From a virus, in the IMG/VR virus record IMGVR_UViG_3300028809_000005, positions 1-38,790 of that record: a DNA stretch of 38,790 bases; one strand, 5' to 3'. This document shows positions 30,243 through 38,021 of this stretch, one piece after another. Both the position numbers and the translations under genes were made by a program. Each line of letters begins with the position of its first letter. Within the stretch, counting starts at the first letter, position 1. The notes beneath the pieces are model-generated. The model had not been told where the DNA came from and did not search any database. It worked only from the letters and a program-made list of their open reading frames with translations.

Positions 30243-30695
30243 TTAGGTAGTAGCTGGCTCGACTTCTTCGGTCAGCGTCTCCAAGTCAAAAGTAAAAGTG
30301 AAAGTGCTTTCTTCAGCGGCCGGGTACGTTTCTTCCCATTCGCTTACGTAGCCCTCACCGGTATACGTCACATCTCCTTCAACGGGAGTGCCTGACGCAG
30401 GCCCAGAAACAACGGTGACACGCTGACCGGCTTTGATCATCTTGAACAAATCAACGGATGAATAAGCCGTGCCGGTGGTCGGATTGGTAAATAGCATGAT
30501 CTGGCCTTCCCCGGTAATCTGAAAATCCGGGTCACCTTGGGGGCTTTTCTTGCGACCGCACTTTGTATCTACGTTGGAAATTTCCTGGGATGCGGTGATA
30601 GTATGGGAGGTAAGGCACTTAATGGGGATCATCGGCGGCGTGCCGGTATCTACAAAAAGCCACACATTTTTCCCGATTACTGTTCTTTCTGCCAT
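30243..30695 (-). CDS. Major tail (tube) protein
   Basis: 150 residues, beta-rich: MAERTVIGKNVWLFVDTG, ISNVDTKCGRKKSPQ, then SEWEETYPAAEESTFTFTFD. The pattern of phage tail tube proteins of the TP901-1 type, in the standard position before the chaperones. Forms stacked hexameric rings around the tape measure. Confidence 0.8.
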   Translation of the reverse strand: MAERTVIGKNVWLFVDTGTPPMIPIKCLTSHTITASQEISNVDTKCGRKKSPQGDPDFQITGEGQIMLFTNPTTGTAYSSVDLFKMIKAGQRVTVVSGPASGTPVEGDVTYTGEGYVSEWEETYPAAEESTFTFTFDLETLTEEVEPATT

Positions 30696-30706
30696 TTTAT
30701 TATATT

Positions 30707-31117
30707 TTAATTTTCTTTAATAATGTGTTGAAACCGAATGATCCGGCGATAAACCTTGTATGTATCACTAAGCCCGTCTAACGTAGTGTCACTTATCTTC
30801 CGCGTACTTCCTGGAATGAATGTTAAGCCTATCGGCAATGGAAGTGCAGTATTTCTAATTTTAGGTATCAAAATATCCGCTACATCATCACACTGCACGC
30901 CACCGCTGTTATTTAGCGTTTTATGAAATATTTCAAAAGAGCCTATAACTGTATGTCCATTATCGCATTTATCAAGTTGCTCGCTATCTTCTTGGGCGGT
31001 TATGACTACGTATGTATCATCTGGCACGTCATCCGGAACAAAGCGGTCATATACAACTATATCAATTTCATTGCATAGTTGTACATAAGCTTTTCTTGTT
31101 TCCTTAATGACGTCCAT
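30707..31117 (-). CDS. Tail terminator/completion protein
   Basis: 136 residues. VYDRFVPDDVPDDTYVVITA and the C-terminal YKVYRRIIRFQHII fit the small alpha/beta tail completion group (DUF3168-like) that lies between the gp10-like protein and the tube gene. Joins tail to head. Confidence 0.65.
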   Translation of the reverse strand: MDVIKETRKAYVQLCNEIDIVVYDRFVPDDVPDDTYVVITAQEDSEQLDKCDNGHTVIGSFEIFHKTLNNSGGVQCDDVADILIPKIRNTALPLPIGLTFIPGSTRKISDTTLDGLSDTYKVYRRIIRFQHIIKEN

Positions 31118-31699
31118 TTATATTCGCTTTAGTTGTTTCCTTATTCGATCCACTATTTTAGGTGCCGTTTGCTCATAGGCCGGAATGAAAAAGGGCTGCG
31201 GATTCACACCATATTTTAAGATAGAGCGCATAATTAAATACGCTACCTCGTAATCTTGTTGCGCCTGGGTCTTTTTATTACCAGTCCTACGCCTCGTTTT
31301 AACTGAATACGTACCGGATATGCCCTTTCGCCTAACCCATGCTATCAGCCTATAAAAGAACTGCATTATATTGCCTCGTCCCGCCTTCCCCTTATATAAC
31401 CTTGCAAAATCCTCATATCCAGCTGGTATTTTCGTCTTTGTACCAGTTCCAAACTCCATGTAAGCAGACCAAAACACACTGGAAAAAAACTCCTTATGAA
31501 ATGGCTTTGAAATATCCGCGCCAATGCCGTTTCGCAATGTTCCTTCATCTACTGGCGCCCTTCGCTTCGCTATCCCGGCCATTTCTAATGCGCCGGCGGT
31601 AAGTTCATTATCTACTATTTCGGGCGCCTTTGCATTTAGCCTATCAATAGTTGACAGCATTTTATTAAGGCCGGTAACTTTTGCTTTGAATGCACTCAT
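31118..31699 (-). CDS. HK97 gp10-like protein
   Basis: 193 residues from MSAFKAKVTGLNKMLSTIDR; a longer frame from 31747 is open, but ATG 31699 forms the ATGA overlap with the upstream stop. RRAPVDEGTLRNGI and YMEFGTGTKTKIPAGY are the standard family motifs of HK97 gp10 ('AP.DTG.LR..I ... EFGT'). A role in head-tail joining or tail completion is known for the family. Confidence 0.85.
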   Translation of the reverse strand: MSAFKAKVTGLNKMLSTIDRLNAKAPEIVDNELTAGALEMAGIAKRRAPVDEGTLRNGIGADISKPFHKEFFSSVFWSAYMEFGTGTKTKIPAGYEDFARLYKGKAGRGNIMQFFYRLIAWVRRKGISGTYSVKTRRRTGNKKTQAQQDYEVAYLIMRSILKYGVNPQPFFIPAYEQTAPKIVDRIRKQLKRI

Positions 31700-32043
31700 G
31701 TGGTAACAGGATTTGCAATCGCCTGCATTGTCGCTGTAATATCCCAAAAACGGCCTGTTATATCTGAATCCTCAACCACGCTATTTATTACGTACTGGCG
31801 ACCATGATAAACGACTTTCATTTTAGTGTCCGGCATGAATCCTTGACGCCAGCGTATTCTAAAAGTAGTTGTGTTTTTAAGATTTAGTTGCGCTTCGGAA
31901 ACTGTTCTATTTGAGCGGATAGGATCTTTTTCGGCCCAGGTACTCAAAATGTCTACGGGGGTATCAATTGTCCCTCCGTAGCCGTCTTCCGTACTGGTAT
32001 AATCCCGAAATGTTATCCTATGCTTGAAGTTACCTATACCCAT
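31696..32043 (-). CDS. Head-tail adaptor (head closure) protein
   Basis: 115 residues: GIGNFKHRITFRDYTSTEDG, RIRWRQGFMPDTKMKVVYHG, QYVINSVVEDSDITGRFWDI. Matches the phage head-tail joining family (SPP1 gp16-like: 'L.HRITI ... VRIRYR..I.....V...G..Y.I..V'). Confidence 0.85.
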   Translation of the reverse strand: MGIGNFKHRITFRDYTSTEDGYGGTIDTPVDILSTWAEKDPIRSNRTVSEAQLNLKNTTTFRIRWRQGFMPDTKMKVVYHGRQYVINSVVEDSDITGRFWDITATMQAIANPVTT

Positions 32044-32582
32044 GTTACGCGCCTGTAAGGTTGTAAATTAGCCCATGCAATGCCGTCGTATTTATCTTTC
32101 CACTCATCGCCCCGGTTCTCAAACTGCGCCAATACCTTCGCACAAATGGCTATTTTCAAGCCCTCCGGCACTTCGGTAAATCCTGCGTCATAGGTGGCAA
32201 CATATGTTCCATAGCCTATAATACGGGGATAATCAGCGCCGATGTATTTGATCCCGGTTAACGTTGTGCCTGATTCGTTTTTCACTACGATACTAGCCAA
32301 AGGTGTAGTAACTGGGCCATACGGCAATTCAATCCTATTCACTGATTCAACCCACGCCGTTACCTCACGCGGTATGATAGAAATTGCCGCATGTTTTTCA
32401 GCCCATTCACGCGCCATTGTAATCAATCTTTCGATTACGTCGTCGTCATCCGGGTAATCAACGCGCATGTACTCCTTCACTTCTTCAAGCGTCACCGGCT
32501 CAACAATAGGGTCGGCGTATACAAATGACACGTCAATTACCTTGCTTTGGCCGCTTCTTATGCACTGGCTTTGATTGTACAT
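32034..32582 (-). CDS. Head-tail connector protein (HK97 gp6-like)
   Basis: About 182 residues. VEPVTLEEVKEYMRVDYPDD then DDVIERLITMAREWAEKHAA is the classic Phage_connect_1/gp6 opening, and YVATYDAGFTEVPEGLKIAI the usual C-terminal pattern. A TTG at 32588 would add two residues; ATG 32582 is preferred. A lysine-rich 32-codon frame overlaps its 5' end and is considered less likely. Confidence 0.85.
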   Translation of the reverse strand: MYNQSQCIRSGQSKVIDVSFVYADPIVEPVTLEEVKEYMRVDYPDDDDVIERLITMAREWAEKHAAISIIPREVTAWVESVNRIELPYGPVTTPLASIVVKNESGTTLTGIKYIGADYPRIIGYGTYVATYDAGFTEVPEGLKIAICAKVLAQFENRGDEWKDKYDGIAWANLQPYRRVTWV

Positions 32583-32637
32583 GGACAATTTTCTTTTCTC
32601 CCTTAGGCTTTATTTCTTTCTTCTCTTTCATAAGAGT

Positions 32638-32663
32638 AAGGGGAAGGCCGTAACCCTCCCCTT
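32638..32663. promoter_or_regulatory. Hairpin after the major capsid gene
   Basis: AAGGGGA-AGG / CC-TCCCCTT, a stem of about nine pairs with one mismatch, ten bases past the capsid stop. Leftward it has no U-tract, so it more likely protects the abundant capsid mRNA 3' end or attenuates weakly. Rightward it is followed by GGTTTTT. Confidence 0.5.
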
Positions 32664-32672
32664 GGTTTTTCA

Positions 32673-33881
32673 TTAGGTGATATTACCAAAGTCGCCTTTG
32701 ATGAAAGCATCCGGGTAGTAAACCGCGAATGCCGCCCTTTCTTCAGCAACAACAGTAACAAGGTTTTTAACTGCGTTGTCCTGATCTTGATCGTACCAAC
32801 GAACCGTCAGGCCTTTTTTCATTTTCATTTCCGCGCGGGTGAAGTCGCCCACAAGGTATTCATCTTGCAAGATGATCGGGTGCGGCATAATACGCATGCC
32901 CGCTACAGTCAGCGGCGCACCTGCGATAAGTGTCGGGTGGCTATAGATACCATCAGTTGATTTACGGGTAGCAAGGAACATCCAATCAATCGGGTTCACC
33001 ATAGACAGGTTAGGCGGCAACCATTTGTTCTGCTGTTGAGCAATTGCATCAGCCAGCAAATCCCAAGGCTCTCCAGTGCTTACGCCGCTGGAAGGCGTGT
33101 GCGTGGAAGCTTGGGTGATGATCCCGTTAAAGTGGCCAGTGGTGCCAGGGCCGCGAATGATTTCAAAATCCTCAACTTTCAGCACTTCTTCCGGCATGTA
33201 GTTGTTAATATAAGAGGTCATGCCCTCAATATCTTCAACCATTTCTTCAGGCATGCGAACGTGACCAGCGATTTTGATGACCGGCGCGGTCTTGCCGTCG
33301 AACTGAAATTGTACTTCAGGCTTCAGCTGACCGGGGGTAATGCCAGCAGCGGGGCCAGCGTTACCGGGCTTCAGCGTGGCAACTACATAATAGTAGGTGT
33401 TAGATGAAGTCGTGCCGACGCGGATAAGGCTGCGCATGTGAGGAACCTGGAAAGGTTGGCCGAAAATGTTCGGGTTGAAATCCGGCGCCACAACGGTGCC
33501 GGTGGTGTTATTACCAAAAGACATATCTTTTTGGGAATGATAGTCTTCCAACTCAAATTCCAGCGGCGTTTTCTTGTTCGCGGCCTGAATGGTTTTAGCA
33601 TTCTTTTCAACCAGATCACCAATCGCGCTTTCAAACGTAGCGGTCTTCTTCACCAGTTCTTTTTGCCCCCATTGTTTTTGCAATTCCTCCGCAAACTTGT
33701 TTACAGCTTGGATGTCCTCGGCGTTTTTCGCCAAATCTTCCTTGAAAGCCTTGATTTCGTCCTTAGTAGCGGAGCCATTTTGAAGCGCCTCTACACGGTC
33801 ATTGATGCTTTTGATACGATCTACCGCATCTTTCTGCATCGTATCGAGTGCTTTAGAAAGTTCTTTGATTTCTAATTCCAT
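32673..33881 (-). CDS. Major capsid protein (HK97 fold, with delta domain)
   Basis: 402 residues. The first 75 or so are a charged coiled coil (LEIKELSKALDTMQKDAVDR), the scaffolding delta domain removed by the protease. The mature domain starts around residue 110-120 and includes VVAPDFNPNIFGQPFQVPHM, GHVRMPEEMVEDIEGMTSYI and YSHPTLIAGAPLTVAGMRIM, the E-loop/P-domain pattern. Position after the protease is standard. Confidence 0.9.
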   Translation of the reverse strand: MELEIKELSKALDTMQKDAVDRIKSINDRVEALQNGSATKDEIKAFKEDLAKNAEDIQAVNKFAEELQKQWGQKELVKKTATFESAIGDLVEKNAKTIQAANKKTPLEFELEDYHSQKDMSFGNNTTGTVVAPDFNPNIFGQPFQVPHMRSLIRVGTTSSNTYYYVVATLKPGNAGPAAGITPGQLKPEVQFQFDGKTAPVIKIAGHVRMPEEMVEDIEGMTSYINNYMPEEVLKVEDFEIIRGPGTTGHFNGIITQASTHTPSSGVSTGEPWDLLADAIAQQQNKWLPPNLSMVNPIDWMFLATRKSTDGIYSHPTLIAGAPLTVAGMRIMPHPIILQDEYLVGDFTRAEMKMKKGLTVRWYDQDQDNAVKNLVTVVAEERAAFAVYYPDAFIKGDFGNIT

Positions 33882-33883
33882 CG

Positions 33884-34615
33884 TTATATTGATTTAATGG
33901 AGTTGTTGATAATTTTTGTTTTCAGCAGCAGCAGGCCAATGGCATCGTTTTTTTGCGGCTCCGGTGTTTGTTCAACGGCCGGGGTGCTAGATAAGTCAAG
34001 TATGTATTGGCTCATTTGCTTTATTTCGATCAGGAGCGTCTGAATTGTTTCATCAGTTGCGTCCGTGTTTCGGCAGAATTTTTCTACTAGGCCGATCCGT
34101 TTTTGCAAGCGCTCGGTTAGCTGCTCTTTGGTTTCAGACTTGCCATGTACTGTAATAGGCGTAAACTGATTGGCACCCCATGCGGTAAGGCCGGAGCCTT
34201 CTTTCAATTTAACCTGAAGCAGGTTGTTCCCTTCCGCAGTCATTTTTTGCCCACCCTTTACATTTTGGTAACCTATGGAGTGTTCCGTGATAATTCCAGA
34301 TTCTACCATTTTCAGGTAGTCCACACCCAAATCATGTGTGCCAGTATGGGCCACGTACAGCAGGCCGACATTATCCTCGTCAAGTTCTTTGATAACACCA
34401 GGTACCTGCAATGGGTCGTGATTCAGGAAATATTTAATGCGAGGGTGGGCAGACTTTGGGCCGTTCTCTTGGATAGACTTCAGAAATGCGCCTTTACGGG
34501 TAATGTCGCCGTCACTGTCCTTCACGTCAAAGGTGTTGAAATACCCCTTTACAATGCCTGACCGCGTGTCAACATCTTCAAATTTAGCCGGTATAGACTT
34601 GTAACCGTAAATCAT
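33884..34615 (-). CDS. Prohead maturation protease (Peptidase_S78)
   Basis: 243 residues. VKGYFNTFDVKDSDGDITRK opens the fold, FLNHD gives the catalytic histidine (H66) and EHSIGY the serine (S113), as in HK97 gp4-type proteases. It cleaves the delta domain of the capsid protein. The last 80 residues form a polar extension (ERLQKRIGLVEKF...) that could act as scaffold. First gene of the structural operon; start ATG 34615 lies about 10 bases after the predicted transcription start. Confidence 0.9.
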   Translation of the reverse strand: MIYGYKSIPAKFEDVDTRSGIVKGYFNTFDVKDSDGDITRKGAFLKSIQENGPKSAHPRIKYFLNHDPLQVPGVIKELDEDNVGLLYVAHTGTHDLGVDYLKMVESGIITEHSIGYQNVKGGQKMTAEGNNLLQVKLKEGSGLTAWGANQFTPITVHGKSETKEQLTERLQKRIGLVEKFCRNTDATDETIQTLLIEIKQMSQYILDLSSTPAVEQTPEPQKNDAIGLLLLKTKIINNSIKSI

Positions 34616-34630
34616 TTAGTCATGTTTGAA

Positions 34631-34661
34631 CAAATTTAATGATAATATTTTACCAGACAAA
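34631..34661 (-). promoter_or_regulatory. Structural operon promoter
   Basis: Leftward TTTG (34661-34658), exactly 19 bases, TAAATTTG (34638-34631), a perfect Bacteroidota consensus. It drives protease, capsid and tail genes. It has the same TAAATTTG box and spacing as P5 of the array. Confidence 0.78.
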
Positions 34662-34710
34662 TAATTGAGTATTGATAATGTTGATAAAATAACACTATAT
34701 AATTATTGGT

Positions 34711-34728
34711 ATTTATTTAGTAGATTGC
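34711..34728 (+). promoter_or_regulatory. Element shared with the early rightward operon
   Basis: ATTTATTTAGTAGATTGC matches ATTTATTTGGTAGATTGC at 15383-15400 in 17 of 18 bases. Both copies lie just upstream of rightward operons, so this is probably a promoter or regulator site; the exact role is unclear. Confidence 0.55.
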
Positions 34729-34732
34729 AGGC

Positions 34733-34900
34733 ATGAAAAGATTATTCCTCTACTCACTTATTATTATCAGTATATGGGTCGTTGCATTTGGCGGTATTTA
34801 TATACTAAATGGGCAACATGAACACAAGATATTATATGGATATGGTGTAATGTTTAGCATTTTACTAACCATTATAATGCTCTTAATAAGGAGAAAATGA
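34733..34900 (+). CDS. Small two-helix membrane protein
   Basis: 55 residues with transmembrane segments at about 4-24 (LFLYSLIIISIWVVAFGGIY) and 36-52 (YGVMFSILLTIIMLLI), joined by a GQHEHKI loop. First gene of the rightward insert; its stop overlaps the next start as ATGA. A superinfection-exclusion type role is possible but only a guess. Confidence 0.6.
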   Translation: MKRLFLYSLIIISIWVVAFGGIYILNGQHEHKILYGYGVMFSILLTIIMLLIRRK

Positions 34901-35097
34901 AAGAAAAAAAGAAGTTAGGCAGGCCGAAAACAAAGTGGCGTACTCCGCGAACGCTGCAAATTGATATAGAACTTTGTCAGGCTGAAGAACGTGGCGAGTT
35001 CCCTGAAGGACTTAGCGAGTTGGTAAACCAGCTGTTGCACAAGTACCGACAGGATAAGGCGGAGGCGTATTCTGACATTTTTAATCCTGAAGCATGA
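34897..35097 (+). CDS. Small basic protein, RHH-like
   Basis: 66 residues, KKKLGRPKTKWRTPRTLQID then GLSELVNQLLHKYRQDKAEA. The 'GRPK' hook plus strand and helices resembles ribbon-helix-helix or AT-hook DNA-binding proteins. Possible local regulator. ATGA overlap with the next gene. Confidence 0.55.
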   Translation: MKEKKKLGRPKTKWRTPRTLQIDIELCQAEERGEFPEGLSELVNQLLHKYRQDKAEAYSDIFNPEA

Positions 35098-35426
35098 TAG
35101 AGGATATGGACATATCCGGGCTGCGAATACCAGAAGAAACAAAACAGCGCGTTATGGAGTGCATTATGGAAGGGCGTCCGTTTGGTCTGCGGTCTAAAAA
35201 TGGGTTATCTGTATTCATGCCGGACAGGTTAGGTGCGGCTCTTTACTACAATGGTTGGCGCAGAAAATGCACATGGGTTCAATCAAACACGCGGCATGAA
35301 TTCAGAATGTCTATACAAATGGCGCTAGTTGGGCAAAGGGAGTTCGTTGATATATCGCGGGTGCTGGACTATGTGATGGAGTTTAACAAGATTGAATTAG
35401 AACGTAAATTGCTAAGGAATGGATGA
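35094..35426 (+). CDS. Hypothetical protein
   Basis: 110 residues: IPEETKQRVMECIMEGRPFG, LSVFMPDRLGAALYYNGWRR, then REFVDISRVLDYVMEFNKIE. Looks like a compact alpha/beta protein. No family recognised. Overlaps the next gene by eight bases. Confidence 0.55.
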   Translation: MIEDMDISGLRIPEETKQRVMECIMEGRPFGLRSKNGLSVFMPDRLGAALYYNGWRRKCTWVQSNTRHEFRMSIQMALVGQREFVDISRVLDYVMEFNKIELERKLLRNG

Positions 35427-35742
35427 CTTTTCATTGTATGTAAAAGACGGCGAAAATTGGGAGCCTTTAAAGTGTATCGTTGAATCGTACAATGTGCCAG
35501 ATGAAATTTATGCCACAGAACCATCATTTGAATTTAATGGCGAAATTTTAAGTACTCTTTATATGGCCGGATATGTAAAGATACATCCTGAAATTTTACG
35601 ATATCTATTCCCCGTCGAATACAAGGCTAAAAGATGGATCAAACGCGCAAAGAAGATAGGCAAAATGAACTCGCATCGGTTTTTGTGTGGCCATAACCGG
35701 CTAATTGAAAAACAACTTAAGGCTAAAAGAATATGGTTTTGA
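35419..35742 (+). CDS. Hypothetical protein
   Basis: 107 residues, MDDFSLYVKDGENWEPLKCI then KAKRWIKRAKKIGKMNSHRF with a basic C-terminus. Acidic first half, basic second half. No family recognised. Overlaps the next gene by ten bases. Confidence 0.5.
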   Translation: MDDFSLYVKDGENWEPLKCIVESYNVPDEIYATEPSFEFNGEILSTLYMAGYVKIHPEILRYLFPVEYKAKRWIKRAKKIGKMNSHRFLCGHNRLIEKQLKAKRIWF

Positions 35743-35975
35743 GGCAATTTGTAGCTATATACAGCCGGTTTCATTGTAACTATTTTTCTGATTTTAACAG
35801 CTTCGATGCCGCTAAAGGGTTTTTAGATAGAATGAGCGATCGCGAAGAATTATTCCCGCTATTGATATACGATTCATCAATAAGAGAAATAGCATGGCGG
35901 CATGATTACATTTATGAGCATGAGGCTAATGAGATCGTAGAAAAATACAAGAAAGGAGAAATAAAATACTTTTGA
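35733..35975 (+). CDS. Hypothetical protein
   Basis: 80 residues, FVAIYSRFHCNYFSDFNSFD then AKGFLDRMSDREELFPLLIY. The order 'Y......F.....A..FL......EELFPL.IYD' is reminiscent of small phage proteins of unknown function. One base before the next gene. Confidence 0.5.
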   Translation: MVLRQFVAIYSRFHCNYFSDFNSFDAAKGFLDRMSDREELFPLLIYDSSIREIAWRHDYIYEHEANEIVEKYKKGEIKYF

Positions 35976-35976
35976 T

Positions 35977-36201
35977 ATGGTTGTAATTCCCTTTATAGGC
36001 GGCCCGATGAATGGTAAAAGCATTTTGCGCGAACGTATCGCAAAGTCTTATATAATGCCTGTATTTGATAAAGATGACCCATTTTTATGCGTATTAGTAG
36101 TCGAATATCGGGCAAAAGATGGCGCATATGTCTTTCATTTAGACAAAAATGGGAAACTATGGCAAGAACAATCAAATCGTAATAACCTGCGTGATATTTG
36201 A
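35977..36201 (+). CDS. Hypothetical protein
   Basis: 74 residues, IPFIGGPMNGKSILRERIAK then VLVVEYRAKDGAYVFHLDKN. 'GGPMNGK' looks like a phosphate loop at first sight, but the rest matches a small beta protein rather than a P-loop NTPase. Its end overlaps the convergent MuF-like gene by 30 bases. Confidence 0.5.
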   Translation: MVVIPFIGGPMNGKSILRERIAKSYIMPVFDKDDPFLCVLVVEYRAKDGAYVFHLDKNGKLWQEQSNRNNLRDI

Positions 36202-37050
36202 TGGAGCGGGTCTTTGTACATAAATCCGCGATACGGGCGTTGTAATAAGGCGTCCGTTTTCGTCTCGGATTGCTTCATGAACCTCACAGCACCTACAATT
36301 ACAAATATTTCCGGGCGATCCCTTTGGGTCTGCCGGCCTGCTCAATAATTCTCCATTCACATTAAATGGTTCGCTCAAAGACAATTTTACTCCTTCCATG
36401 GCTCTGTGGTCAAATTTTGATTGTGGCAAATGTCTAACACGGTTATCCCTGGCGGTTAACCATTCGTGCGTCATGGCTAGTCCTGAACGCTTAGCGGCTT
36501 CTTGCGCTGCGTAGTTCATTGCGCCGGCCGTCTCTGTTCTGGCTATAAGCCGGGCGCGGGAGTTGTTTATATCGTTTTGCAGGATAGTCTGCAATATTTC
36601 ATCAATTGAATCACCGTGTTCAAGCCCCTTAATGACCATCTTCCTAATATACTCCTTAGTCGTATCCGTAACCTCCGTTACTTGCGTTGCGCCATCTGTC
36701 AGCATGTATTCACGCACTAGCTGAAGCCAATAAGCATTTGGCGTACCGAAAGCCTTTTGTTGTGCCATTTCTGCCCCGTAATCGTCGATTATCTGCTTTG
36801 CTGATATATTGGCGTACCTGGGGAATACGGAACGGAACAAGTTAGTTATAACGCGGCGGATCGGATCAGGCTTGACCAACACGTCAATTTGAGGTATGGC
36901 AATCATCAGTCCTTGATCCTTGGCAAAGTCAGTGAAGCCCCTCAATTGCTGTTTGAGCGCGAAAAGAATGCGAGGAATCCATATTGCCTCCTGTGCCTCC
37001 CGGAACCGGTTATATGCCCGCCAACGCTTATTTTTCTCCGCTGGTTTCAT
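36172..37050 (-). CDS. MuF-like minor head protein (SPP1 gp7 family)
   Basis: 292 residues. The C-terminal domain shows IARTETAGAMNYA (169-181), the central RDNRVRHLP (201-209) with S-x-x-DHRAMEG, and the closing ICNCRCC (249-255): the hallmark of phage Mu F/SPP1 gp7 proteins (PF04233). It is a few-copy head protein linked to the portal and possibly DNA ejection. Normally it follows portal directly; here five kb of transferase genes separate them. Confidence 0.9.
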   Translation of the reverse strand: MKPAEKNKRWRAYNRFREAQEAIWIPRILFALKQQLRGFTDFAKDQGLMIAIPQIDVLVKPDPIRRVITNLFRSVFPRYANISAKQIIDDYGAEMAQQKAFGTPNAYWLQLVREYMLTDGATQVTEVTDTTKEYIRKMVIKGLEHGDSIDEILQTILQNDINNSRARLIARTETAGAMNYAAQEAAKRSGLAMTHEWLTARDNRVRHLPQSKFDHRAMEGVKLSLSEPFNVNGELLSRPADPKGSPGNICNCRCCEVHEAIRDENGRLITTPVSRIYVQRPAPSNITQVITI

Positions 37051-37309
37051 ATCCTAATGTTTTCCCAATTGGAATGCTGGTTATTACCATTGGCACTGAC
37101 ATAGAAGCCCCACCACTTTCAAACTTACTCCTAACTTCTCCAAAATTAGGAGTTACCCGGTGCGCCCCATTGACGCGCCTAATCTCGTCTACCAGCAAGC
37201 TAACCGCCTGCTTGAAGTTCTCCCGCATGTATTTCGCCGTCATCTGCTTCGATGGGCAATTGCTTGGACACGGGAAAAGTTCGTTAGCCAGTTTGTCAAG
37301 TGTCATCAT
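37028..37309 (-). CDS. Hypothetical protein
   Basis: 93 residues: LDKLANELFPCPSNCPSKQM, then ENFKQAVSLLVDEIRRVNGA and VPMVITSIPIGKTLGYETSG. Has a CPSNC pair near the start. No family recognised. ATGA overlap with the glycosyltransferase upstream, and a 23-base overlap with MuF. Confidence 0.55.
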   Translation of the reverse strand: MMTLDKLANELFPCPSNCPSKQMTAKYMRENFKQAVSLLVDEIRRVNGAHRVTPNFGEVRSKFESGGASMSVPMVITSIPIGKTLGYETSGEK

Positions 37310-37839
37310 AACAAATGTTTAGCTGATAATGTCGGATCGCCAAGGCGGTATTTATGGAACACATAAAGCCCCTTGCATATTGCTAATTTACCGCCTTTTT
37401 GTTGAATTCGGCGGCAAAAGTCGGAATCGAATCGGGGGGAGTTCTCAATAAAGGGTGTTTCCTCCCAGGTTTTACGGCTGAAGAACATGCAGGCGGCGGC
37501 AATTGGTTTGATGGATGGCGTAACGATACTATAATACATTGCCCTTGTGTCATTTGCGTGCTGTATATGATGGGTAATATCTACATCCTCACTACGCCGA
37601 CTATTCAAAAGCTGGTGTATCCCTCCCAATCGGTTCATAGTTGCTCCGAAAACATCGTAAGTATGGCCGTTACGCTCAATAATATCCTCAATCTGCCGAC
37701 CGAAATCATCCGTTAGAAACATCACATCGCCATCAGTTATGCAAATCCAGTCATCCGGCGGTACCAATTCGCAAAAGCCGTTGATGTAACCACCGTAGTT
37801 CTTGCCGCTATCCCATATTGTGGTGTACCAGACTTTCAT
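37306..37839 (-). CDS. Small glycosyltransferase (family-2-like)
   Basis: 177 residues: WICITDGDVMFLTDDFGRQI supplies a D-x-D metal site, IKPIAAACMFFSRKTWEETP and FDSDFCRRIQQKGGKLAICK the acceptor-side pattern of short GT2-type enzymes. The start KVWYTTIWDSGKNYGGYING lacks the usual first Rossmann strand, so it may be a compact or truncated enzyme. ATGA overlaps at both ends place it in the same operon as the large glycosyltransferase. Confidence 0.7.
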   Translation of the reverse strand: MKVWYTTIWDSGKNYGGYINGFCELVPPDDWICITDGDVMFLTDDFGRQIEDIIERNGHTYDVFGATMNRLGGIHQLLNSRRSEDVDITHHIQHANDTRAMYYSIVTPSIKPIAAACMFFSRKTWEETPFIENSPRFDSDFCRRIQQKGGKLAICKGLYVFHKYRLGDPTLSAKHLL

Positions 37840-38015
37840 CTATCAAATACGTTGACAATAAAGCAATACATCAAAGTAATGGGCCAAAAAATAGCTGCTA
37901 ATATACCCATGCATCCATCCTTAAATGACGTTTCGCCCTCATTGTCAAATGTAATTATAATTCCAACGCAAATAAAAAATGCATATACTATGCAAAGTAT
38001 AATTAATAGTATCAT
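37836..38015 (-). CDS. Small two-helix membrane protein
   Basis: 59 residues: MILLIILCIVYAFFICVGII, a GETSFKDGCMG loop, then a second hydrophobic stretch ILAAIFWPITLMYCFIVNVF. It lies between the two glycosyltransferase genes, six bases after the larger one, and overlaps the next as ATGA. It might anchor or flip the product of the transferases; that is inference from position only. Confidence 0.6.
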   Translation of the reverse strand: MILLIILCIVYAFFICVGIIITFDNEGETSFKDGCMGILAAIFWPITLMYCFIVNVFDR

Positions 38016-38021
38016 AAATAA

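Noticed and set aside
32583-32612. Lysine-rich 32-codon frame before the gp6-like gene
   Set aside because: It overlaps the N-terminus of a strongly recognised connector and is low-complexity; kept only as a possibility.
35977-36201. P-loop NTPase from GGPMNGKS
   Set aside because: At 74 residues with no Walker B and a beta-type remainder, the match is probably coincidental.
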